From: Nephromyces sp. MM_2019
Taxonomy: Eukaryota; Apicomplexa; Aconoidasida; Nephromycida
Reading direction: 5' to 3'
Assembly (NCBI GenBank): GCA_015657535.1
Contig: JADHZB010000109.1
Location: 1 to 34,339 of the forward strand
Length of the DNA stretch: 34,339 nucleotides
A program made the position numbers and the translations under genes. Below are positions 1-12,000 of this stretch, in pieces. Under the pieces are notes generated by a model. That model had not been told where the DNA came from and did no database searches. It worked only from the letters and a program-made list of their open reading frames with translations. The first letter of the stretch is position 1; every line of letters begins with the position of its first letter.

Positions 1-3000
1 CCCTCCCTCTCAAACTCTACACACACATCCCCCCCACCCCACCTGTTTGATTTGCTCTTCATTCCTCGCTTCCAAACAACTCACTAGATGCTCCTTCTCA
101 CTCAGATAGTAAGTAGCAACTACCGCCACTAAATGCCCCCAGCAATCATCAAATGAAGAAGAATCAACCACACCCTCCCGAGGCTTTGAAGACGTTTGAG
201 GAAAAGAGCCAAATCTATAAGGTTCTGCTGATACAGCCAGTTTGTTTGCTGAAAACCTCAAAGCAAAATTCTTCACTGGAATTCTCGCACACAAGTCAAC
301 CTCACAATCACGAAGCAGCAAAGGAGCGTGAATATCATCATTTAGCCTATAATTAGGGGCATCATCTTCAGCAGAATAAGGAATTTCTTCGCTGTCATTG
401 GGTGAGTCGCGGGAAGCAAAGCTAAGTTTCGAAAGGCTGAGCTCGAAATGAGAGGAAAGAGTGAAAAACCTGAAGAAGCAGAAGAAAGGATTTTGAGTGT
501 GTCAAGGAAGTACGTGTGCAGCGATTTAGCTGCAAAAACACACTGCTATCAAAGCATTCACACACACTATTATAAATACTAGGTCTTCATTTTCGTTACT
601 AGCTAGTAATTTTGCTGTTATAGTATATGCTGAGCGGAACAAATAATTACTCGATTTATAAGGCGAGGTTATATTCACACGCACACACACACGCATGAGC
701 TGCTTAACACCATAAAAAAAGCAAAAGCAAGGATGAGTTTGGCCATCACGTTTAATGTATGCAATTGGTGCCCTTGTAGCTGTGTGTGTTCATCTAATGC
801 TTCAAGAAATGTGTGCCTGAGTATGCGATATTACGGGTGAAGGGGATGTAGCATAAACTGCAAAGTGGGATTAAGTTTGTGCTTATCAGTGATAGCATGG
901 ATGAAGGAGATGTACCATAAATACTATAGAAAGTGTTGGAGTGTGTGTGTCTGCGTGATCTCATCAGCCCAAGGAGGAATACCATATATAGCATAGCATT
1001 ATTGGGGGTTTATGCGTGTTCACATCAGCCCAAGGAGATAAATCATATATATAGTGGTGGTACTCTGCAGCCCCATATGCTTGTGTGTATGCTTGAGGTA
1101 TCCTCATGAACCCACCCAAAGTAATATTGATTTTGTCTATCCCCATATAATTCCCATGCTTCTTAGCACACAGAGCTCCTTACTACTTCAGCTAGTTACA
1201 ACTTAAAAATCTTCGCACACAGACACACACAGAAGCTTACCCATATCGCTCCCATGAAACATGAAAAGGAGCCACACACACGGCATCACTTCTTGACTGA
1301 GGATGGATAAAGACTTCATTCCTTTTGCTGCATATCCACAGTATCTGAGGAACATGTAACTCATATGGATAAGACGATTCATTAGCACCACTGCTTCCTC
1401 CCCAATACAATCGGCTCTCGTCTTCCCGTGTGTTATCACACTGAATGAGAGGGGGTATGACGCACACACCTTGGTTTCCCCCAATGTTGCGGAATGCAGT
1501 AACACTTCCACCAGAGAAGAAGGAGTGTGGAGAAATTGCCAGTGAATGGAGCTCCTTAGTTGCACATACACGAGAGTCTTCAGGCTCTAAATCTTGAGGC
1601 TGAGTTTCCTCGCGATTTGCTGGGAAAAAGCCAGCAGAAACCTCAATTTCTCCATGAAGTGGCATGAAACCACCTCCTTCTCTTGAAGATTCCTTGCCTT
1701 CAAAGAAGTTAGAAGCCTGCTGCTTCTTCACAGGAAGAGCTTGCAAGCAGTCGTGAGGAACTAGCTTAAAACGAAAGGGAAAATACGGATGGCTTTCACT
1801 GAAGATATTGAAAGTTGTAGCGGTTTTGCCGTGGGGGAGTGTATGTTTTGCGAGGCTGTTGCCGTAGCCTGAGATAAACGGAAAATTTGGGAGTTCTGTG
1901 AGCAGCTGGTGTATGTCTCCTAGTGTGCGTGTTTTATGGTATGTGTGCGTGGGTGGGTGTAGGTTGAAGTATGTGTGGGTGTGCGGGCAAGTGTATGGGT
2001 CTGTGTGGATTTTTAGTGTATGGGTGTATCGATGTGGGAGGGTGTGTGCGCGCATGGGTGTTTGTGTGTGCATGTGTTTTTCGTGTGTCTATGTGTGTTT
2101 TATGGTGCTTTGCTGTGCTCGTGTGTGTTCGTGTATGTATTTATGGGTGTGCTCAAGCTTGCCGTGCACTCTTGATTTCGTCTCTATGAGTTCATCATCC
2201 AACAGGTGGTAAACAGAAGTGCTACGCTCAGTACGAAGGTATAACGCTAAAACCATAAAGTGCCTTTTATTGGCTTAAAGTCAGGGGTTTATCGATGGTG
2301 CATTCCTGGCTGCTGTGAAGCTTCAGTGTGTTAGCGAACACCATCTCCCAGCTATCAACATCAACGTTCACGCGCGAGCAAAAAATTGCGCGTATGTTTG
2401 TACAGGTGTGGAATACACGTGGAGACTGATATACGGGGGGCAAAAGTATCAGGAAAGAAAATCGCTCAAAGGCACACACACCCGGAAAGAAACGAACAGT
2501 ACAGCTATCTACCCATCCACCTACCCACACGACGACACACTAGCTCATTTACCAATCAATCCCCACGCCCACCTACCGACCCACCTCAACTGCCTATGCA
2601 CCCCCATACCCACTAGTCTCCTAAAAACCCCCTCCACAAAAACCACCCTTTCCACCTACATATCATCCCTCACAACACCGACCCTCTACTTACCTCTCCT
2701 TCTCTCCAACCCTCCTCTTCTTTCGTTTCCAAAAACCTCCAAATCTTCGTCCTCACATTCCCATTTTGTCGGAAAAACATCAATAGTAGACCCCACATTA
2801 GGCTTAGCCTCTTCCAAAGCTTCTTCTATGTACGAGAAATTCTGCAAGAGGAAGGAGCGATAAACTAGAATTGGACGGCCTGTCATCATGACGATAAGTG
2901 TAGGGCCATTATCATCTTCATCTACATCTACAAACTCCGCCGATAAAATCTCTGGTAACGCTAATCTTCCGGATGAAGATGAGGGACGACGATAACACGC

Positions 3001-6000
3001 CAAAAAGGCTTCATGAAGACCCCACCAGGGGGGTCGACTAGCGTAGTGAGAGAGGCTAGAGTAGTGAGTGGTGTGTGTGGATACTTTATCTGGAGAAAGT
3101 AGGCCAAACGGGGGGGATTTTGTGGTCTCTTGTGTGTGCGCAAAATTTCTCATCACTTTGAAGTCATCAACTTCGCAGTAGTTGGCTTGCTTCTGCTCGT
3201 TCAGGTCTGCTTTTGGATGGGGGAGCGTAGCTGGCGGTAGACAGCTATCAAAAAAGTCGGAGGTGGAGGGTGGATTGATGGTGTTGGGGGGGGGGTCGCC
3301 GTTGGAGGTAGTCTCTGCAAACAAATCTTCTTGTTCTTCACGATTCAGGTAGGAGCTTCGAGCATCATCTGAGAGTAATTACGTATAAAGCAAAGCAAAA
3401 AACTGAAGTTTTAAGGACGAGCAGCTTACACCTTCCTACAGAAAAAAAGTATTGTGAAGACGGAGAAGAAGCATAGAGAAAGCCCCCCCAAGCGTATAGA
3501 AAGGCAGTTCGACCAAGAGTAAAGACAAAAGAAAACACTGGGAAGCAAGAAGCTGACGACCCTATCACAAAAAAAAGGGAGAAGGTGAAGATATAAAATG
3601 CCAACTGAATACACATACGTCGAGCAAATATACTTTAAAGAGAGAAAAGATGAAAAATATGCTTCACAAAAGCAGCTTCTTGAAGAGAAGGAATACATTC
3701 AAAGATCTTTTAAGGATCTATTCATCAAAAAAGCAGGCAGTTAGACTTCCAATTAGACAAAAACAGAGGAAGAGGAAAACAGAGTGAATTTGAGATTCTA
3801 GGGCTCCACAGAAGCATAAAAAAACAGGGGATTATAGGAAAAAGCAGCTCAAAAACTCGCAGAGACAGTTAAAGTTAAGAATCAGCGAGCTTATTCCTTA
3901 AATACTACACCATAAGACCCTGAAGATTAAAAACACCTTATATAGCTGATAAGGAAAAACATCATCTTCAGAGCATAATTTCCCAGTCTACGTTACAATA
4001 AACGAAAAAAACCTACAAAATCTACGGAAATACCACGTAACGCAGAAAAATATGAGTCACACACACAACTCAACACAACAAGGAAGAAGGAAAAGAGAGA
4101 AGGCTCTGAAAACATCACTGAGATATGGTAGCATCTTCTAAAGGAGAAGCCCCCTACCACTAATCTACACACGTACACTTACTTGAGCCTGAAAGCTTGA
4201 AAAGAGCGCACACACACAACAAGCGTGAAAACTGGAAAGCGAAAATTGAGCCCCAACAACGAACCTCCTATCACGTGCACAAACTGACTTCCTTCACCCA
4301 AAAAATCAAAAAAGATACACACAGCAATGTACTAACACACACCCACCTCTCCAAGAAACTCTCTTCCCCAAGGACTTCCTAATGCCGAAATAAGAGTCGA
4401 TTGTTTCATCTGAAGGCCGTGAAGATACATTAGTAACTGAGCGGAAAGCATTAACTTCCATGGCTGCAGTGTGTGTGCGCGGAGGAAAAAGCGGCGCGCG
4501 AAGCTCTCTATCACTCGAAACCAACTCCTGCAAGAGTTCTTTCTCTGTAGCAAAGACTAGCAACTCCTCCAGGCCACACACACCAGGCTGATGCCTCTTA
4601 ACAGCCTCAAGCAGCTGCTGGCTTGAAGTTTTACTTCGAGCGATAATGCCAACCACTGGCTCTCTCAACCAATCCTCCCTCTGGTTCCTCGGTGGGGAAT
4701 CTGTGGGTGTGTTTGGCTGTGTGGGAGTGGGCGGGAGTGCAGGTTCGGATTTTTTGGTGGTGTCTGGGGAGGAATCGCTTCCTTTCTTCACGCCTTCACA
4801 TATGCTTAAACCTCCCAGACATGCCATTGAAGTGTGAACAGACTCTATGATGGGTGGAACGTAGGCTAGAAGATCAATGGCGAATACAGCGCTGAATGTG
4901 TAGAGATTGATCAGATAAAGCCTCTGATCTTTCCTAGTGATAAAACAGCAAAGGGGTAGAGGTAAGGTCTCTAAGAAACCCCCCATTTTGGAGAAAAAAA
5001 GAGCTTCGCCTCCTCGAAGATCTTTAGACGGGGGAGCCCTCCCACCACCTCCAGACTTATTCTTGGGATAAGCTCCCACATCATCACCTCGAGATCCCCC
5101 TTCCCGTTCAGAACTCCCACTCCCACCACCTCGCCTATAATCAGTCGCTTCTTTCGCATTACTTTCAACACCTCTAAACAAGGGTAAAACATCGCTGATC
5201 ATATACTGAAGATACCTATGACTTCTAGGCTGATAAAAGGAAAAGTTTTGAATCTCCACATTGAATGGATTGAGAGGATGGCGAGCAGCCAAAGGCCTCT
5301 TCAACGTTTGATAATTTGATGAAGAAGAATAAGAATGCAGATCTTCTAGCCTTTCTTCCTCAAATTGAGGCTTCAGTACGACATTTCCTCCATGTATGTA
5401 CACTCGGCTTACTAGAGGCATTTCAGGCATCTTCTTCGCATCGGTTTCTTCGAGCTTTTTGCTGCCAAAATTGGCAAAAGAAGCTAAATCTCCAAGTTTG
5501 CCACTATCTTCACCAAGCACTTCATCCGCTTCGGCATAAGCGTTTGCTCCACCATTAGCACCTTGTAGAGGGAGGCTGCTATCCAATAACTCACTACCCT
5601 GGCTGTGACTCAAAGTATACGTATCATTAGGGGGGGGTAGATTGGGAATAGTCGTGGAAATGTTAGTAGTGGTATAGTAGAGACTATCGATAGAGTTGCT
5701 TTCATCACTGGTTTTTGCTGGTTTACCAGTCAAGACGTCGATACTATTATTATCACCCACCGTATGATCATCTTCATCTTCAACAACTTCGTCATCAGTT
5801 TCATTGTCTACATTACCTTCACCATTGACACCTCTTAAACTCTCGTCTTCAAACTCGCTGCTATCGGCAATACCAGAAGACCCATCCTGCCCATCATACC
5901 TTTCTGATAGCATCAGACGTGCACACACAGCGAATAAAGCTCGCATATTAACTTCCCATAGGCAGAATGAAAAGTCGTCCATCAACACTCCAATGAAAGG

Positions 6001-9000
6001 CTCACAAATGCAAGCTTTTACGGCAGATTTTATGCTGGACTGGGCTAAAGATGGTTTCTCCTGCTTCTTCATCCTTGAAAAAGTCGATAAAACGATGTTT
6101 TCCTTCTTCCAATCTCCCTCTTCTTCTTCTTCGAGGCTACCATCATCGCTAAGAGTGATGTCTATAGGCTCTCCAATTGAAACTTCGCGATTAAAGCCAG
6201 ATATAAAGCGAATCTCATCGGGAGTTACCTGCACCAGAACCATTCCACAGCCTAAACTCCCAAATCCTACAGTAGAAGTATCCAAAACTATCCCTTTTTC
6301 CGTCTTTTTCGCTTCTCCAGTGTATATCTCAATGCCTACCTCTCCATCCTGCAGTTCACCTAGGTAGCTCCTACCTATGCCCATCCTTAAGTCGGAGGAA
6401 GCTAACATGTAGCGTTGAGGTGGAGGAATTTGAGGAGGCATATGATGCTCTAAAAGCAGCGAAGTTATCTCATCTTGTTGAAAAGACGAAAAAGACGTAA
6501 TTTCAGGATTTTTGGAGGAAATTTTAATGCCTAAAAAAAGAAATTTGAGAGCTGAGATGAAGATGAGAAGGAAGGAGTGGTGGTTGTGAGGCAGAAAAGC
6601 TGTGGGTTAGAAGTTTGTGAGTGTGTGCGTGTGGGGGTGACTGGGAGCGTTGCAGGATGTGTGTGTGTGTGTGTGTGTGGATGTCGGTGGCAGTGCTGGA
6701 TCACGTGCAGTTGTGCGGGTGGGAGTGTACCTGTGGGTGTGTCCGGGATGTATGGGCGTGAGAGTGTGTGCATAAGAGCAGACTTATGTGCGGCTGGACA
6801 TGTGCACGGGTGCTTCAGTGTGTATACGATGTGTCCGGGTGAGTGTGTATGGGTACGTTCTGGAGTCCCTGTGGGTATATGTGTTGGTTTAGGTGGGTAA
6901 GTTGCACCTCCATGTGTGTGAGTATGCACGAAGTATGTAGGATACCATGTTACTTTCATGGAATGTACGATTCGAGACTATGTAGTGTATTCAACATGTA
7001 GCTCCTTCAAAGCAGCACACATGCACAAGCAGCTCTTCACAAGTACTTCTAAGGATAGTATGTTGGCTGAGCAAGACGCCCATGCTATTCACGAGAACTA
7101 AAACAATGATTAAGTGAAGCAAAGAATCTCAACATCAGGAGATCAAGAAGAACCTAGTGCTATATGTTTAGGAGGGGTTAAGAGAAGTTGAGGGGGGTTG
7201 AAGAGGTTGAGGTGGGATGAGGGGGTTTTTTAAAGGGTTAAGCCTGCTTGGATGAGAGTACAGGGGGTTGAGGTAGGGGAAATATATTACTTCATAGTTT
7301 GATAGGGTTCAATTGAGGTAGCCTACTCACCCTGCACACCCCCCCACACACCAACCGCAAAACCGAGTTCAAAAAAAAAATCAAGACATCAACGCTTATT
7401 TTCTCTATCAACTCCTTCTCACCTTTCTCCTTCTTCTTCTTCTTCTTCAAAGAAACTGTATTTTTCCTCCAATTTTGCAGCCTTTTCTTCATTTTATTAG
7501 GATCTGGTGAATCGATAGACCATAGAAACCGAGCGTCTGGCAAAGTAAAGTCAACTCTCGAATGAGAAGGAACAGATCGTTGAAATATGTGAAGCCTAGA
7601 GAACTTGCCTCTGCCAGATACTCCCAAAAAGCAGCGATTGCTTAGGCTCAATGAAGCGCTAACTTGAGGCTCACGAGCGTAGCTACACACACTACCTCCA
7701 CCATCAGAGCCTTCTTCAGCTCTAGGTTGAATACTAGGCATCTCCACAAGATCTCTCAGGCAAGTCATTGAAGGAATATAGTCAATGAGTGTTAGTCTGT
7801 TTGTGATGATGGTGTTGGGCTGAGCAAAGAAAAAAAACACGCACACACAGAGAAAGAGTTTGGTACAGAAACAGTAGAGCGATGGGATACGTCCATACTA
7901 CATAATTATGTGGGAATGTCAAGGTGAACGAGAAGAGTTCGTTCGGAAGCAGTTTTTGGATCCCAGCATATGTGATAGATGCGTGCGCACACACACGTAT
8001 ACTCGCAGAAGGGATAGATACACTTGTATCGAATGTGTGCGCAACATGGATGCACAAAGACACTAAAAGAAGAGATAGACAGACACTGTCTATCCAATTT
8101 ATGCGTAAAATGCGCGTAAACACACCACAGACTGAGAGATAGGCACAAAATGCATACGCTACTAATAGCGTGGCTGCGAATCCAAAGCCAAGGCATAAGC
8201 TTCTAATCCAAACTCTAGCATATTTGCAAAAGAGGTACTCTTCTCATACAGCGTAAGCACACACGGATACTCTCGAATTCCTAAAATATTAAAGCCCATC
8301 CTCTCACGCACACTCCATCCAGTACACACATAGCCACATATCTCCACGCACACAAAGAATTCGCCTCATAAACTGCTGCCTTTCTGACAAATAGAAGCTG
8401 CTTCTTGCATGAAGCGCCCAGCTAAAACCACCAGAGTCCACTTCGTATCATAGCCTATTATTGCAATCAGAATATGCAAAAAGGCACACACGCTGTTGGT
8501 CTAGCCGGCAGAAAGACACACACGAATAGCCTAGTCCAGTAGAAACACACATGCGGATACTATACCCCCGATAGAACTACACACACCGATTCCCTACCGC
8601 TGATGAAAAACACACGCAAATCAATAGACTCCCCCTAACGACATGCTCCCAGACATCCTCGCCATATATTACCCCAACCCCAACAACCACAAATATCCCC
8701 GCCACACACCCCACCTCACCACCTCACCTCCCCCCACGCATACACACATCATACCATCACTCCAGATGCCGATGAAACCCCCTTATCTCGCGATTTCAAC
8801 TCCTCTGTGGATCTCACACCTTTCTCACTCTCTTCCCCTGCTTTTTCATATGAAATCACTGATTCATCAAACTTCACTGAAACCCCCCCAGATTCCTTCA
8901 TTTTCCTAAAACTTGGCAGAATATACTCCGAGATTCCCCTCTTCATCATCATCCCCACGAACTCCTCATAAAGCAAAACGTTATCCATTGAAGAGGGAAG

Positions 9001-12000
9001 AATCATAGGCTTTGTAGCACCAGAAGGCATGATTTCAATAGGAATCAGCGAAGAATCCTCGAGAGGATTAGATGAAGATGGAAAGAGCTCAGAGGAATTT
9101 TTAGAGGAGGCAGCCATTGTGGGGGGGGTGGGGGAGAAAGCTGTCTTATCAGAGGCTACACAGTCGTTCGCCGGGAAGCTACCACCATGAGAGGGGGCAA
9201 CGGGTGATAACATTGAGGAGGTGTTATTACTAGTACTACCCCCAAGGCCACCACCACCAACCCCCTCATTCCCAACCTCAAGGCCGCCATCACCAACCCC
9301 TTCATTCCCACTCCCCCATCCACCCCCAAATGACTCTACCCCCCGGTGTAGGGAAACTCCTGCACTAATAGCGCCTATAGAGTCTTCAATGCCATCGCTT
9401 TTCATCTTCTCAGAAACGCTAGCCTCTGGCAGGTTTATTTCACTATAATTTTGAGTTGCTGCCCCCCTTCTTCTAGCTCGATACTGCTTAATGTGATGAA
9501 TATCAAGAGGTTGTGTGCAGAGTGGCCTGGAAGCGATTGTTTCGGGAGTAAATTCCTGCCGAACCACACACACACCCAAGCCAGCTTCACCAGATCCTGA
9601 GAAAACCAAGTAACTGCCCATCTTCGACGTTTTCTTATCAGATGATGAGCTCAGCCATGGAGAGGACTTCCCATCTATTACGACGCAGGAGCTGAAGTAC
9701 AAGCCAGCAGCCTGATCCTTCTCGCTATAGCCGCGTTCCTCCTCTATAGCAGTGGAAGCTTGAAAGTGGGAAGAAGGGGAGTGGAGTGAAGACGTGGGAA
9801 TATCTTGGGAGAGCGGAAAGTGTGAAGATGCATCAATCTCTTCAGATGGTGGAGTTTGTAAAGATGCGTCAATCTCTTTAGAAACAGGCAACCCTGAAGA
9901 TGCATCAATTCCTTTAGATTTTACTTCATAAAATTGCTGCCTTTCTCTTGAAGAAGCAGTATCCACAGGAAACGTTACAGCGCTTTCTTCCAGTGTATAT
10001 ACACTCGATAAGCTAGAAGCAGCTTCACTTTTTCCACTCAATTTCTGCAGTTTCTGAGGAGAAACTTGCATTTCTCGCCTGTGCACAGGGCCGAATAGAG
10101 CAGCGATGTGTGTGGCAGGAATGTGCGTGACTTGCAGCTCTTTGACAGTGACTGAGCCTTCATTACGGCTTTCCAGAGCAGCAGATGCTGCTTCATATCC
10201 CTCATTCGCCGTACGCATCTCATATGAGCCTCCTTGCTCTATTAAAGAAGCTGCTCTGGAGGAAATATGCTTAGTACAGAGTAGCTGATGCTCTGAGATA
10301 GCCTCTGAGGCGCTAGCTGACGCTTTCGCTCGCATTGAGACATTTCTAGGTAACGAGATGGTCGCAATAGGAACCCACAAGATGTCTGTTATATTCTTGT
10401 TACTTCGAATCTGAGCAAGGGGGTGAGATGGAACGGGAGTAGGGGGTTGGAGGGTGAGTAGGGATGAGTGGGGGTGTGGGAAGATGCGCATGCTGGTGAC
10501 CGGGGGGGATCAGGAGTTTGGAGGGATGTGTGTGCTGTTGAGTGTAGATGAGTGAGGATGTGGGAATATGCGCGTGTTGGTGAGTGGGGGCGAGGTTGAT
10601 TGGAGGTGGGAGATGTATGCGATGGCGTGTGTGTTAGCACCAGTGTTGATTATTGTGCGAGCACGTCAATCGGTTCGCGCGTTTTTTTCAAGTATATATG
10701 CTCATGCACACAAACTCACCTAGACCGACATACATTTATCATGCCCATAAAGCAAGCAACGGCTCTCATAAATAAAAGAACACATACAAACACACAGGCG
10801 CTTATTGACAAAGAAAACTTGTCTATCTTACCAGATGGGCTACGAAAATACCTCCTGTTTCTTGCTGAGATACCACAAGATGATCTGCAGAGCCAAAGGA
10901 TACTGCAGAGCCGTCAAACTGTAGATTTAGCCAGCTGTAGTCGCTGCAAAAAGAAATCCGTTGAACTGTATATACACTGGAAAAGCTAACACATGATAAG
11001 TAAATGATTGCATATATTTTAGTATATCAGCTGGAAGAAGACACTTTTGTTACATTAGAAGCATTAGTGATGGCTTTTTAAGGTAATGTGTATATGTGTG
11101 TATTTGTGCGTGAATTTGGGTGCATTTTAAGGGGTTGTCTGAGTGTTTGTGTGCGCATTTGGGCCCGCTGTTTTTGGGGTTTGTGTGTGCGCCTTCATGT
11201 GCTTATGTATGCTTTTATGAGCTTGAGCGTGCATTTGTGTGCGCTCTTTTTGGGGGGTTGTGTGCACTTTGTGTGTGTGTGATGCCTATACAAAATCCAA
11301 CTTGAGTGTGAAAGTCTAAAGATAAAAAACTATGCAAAACCCAAGAGCAATCTTTAGGATTACATTCTATACCGTAAATATGACGCAGCATATAGATATG
11401 CTATTATTGAAGATATATTGAAGTTAGTGATAGCATAGGCGTTTGCCAGCCTGCAGCGACACACACACAGTGATGCCTAAACGCAACGCACGCAAGTTAA
11501 ACGCACACAGACACAGTGATGCATATATCCAACACTTACCCAGTGATTCATACATGCAAACCACACGTCCATTGATGCTTAAATCTAACACACACATATC
11601 CAGGAATGCATGTACACAACACACACACACTCAATTACCCCTACATCTCAACACAAACACTTATTACTAACATTGTGATACGCTTCGTTAGGCTTATATC
11701 CTTCTGATAAAGGCCAAATTGATTGGTTATTTGAGTAAATGAAAAACCATAAGGCTGAATGATAGTAACTGTATCAGGAGATAAAACTACAGTCCCGAAA
11801 TCATTCACACTGGGAAGAGAAAGTAGCTTGAAGCTATCAAGGAAGATATCCTCAATCTGCACACATAACACACAGTCTCGTTGCCAAAAGCTAGTAAAAA
11901 ACAGAGTAAGCTTAGAAGATAAAGTGAATGAAAGAAGCAAGTGTAAAGGCTGAAACGGTGTTTAAAACGAAGAAACTTCGTTAGCAGATTGTAAAGCAGC

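Noticed and set aside
1898..2212. Plus-strand Cys/Val-rich frames over the TG-rich tract
   Set aside because: These are translations of low-complexity gtgt sequence inside CPSF160 intron 11. The real coding sequence on either side is on the minus strand.
6531..6959. Minus-strand His/Thr/Pro-rich frame
   Set aside because: It is a translation of the CA-rich end of CPSF160 intron 9. Exon 10 begins after the acceptor at 6532-6531.
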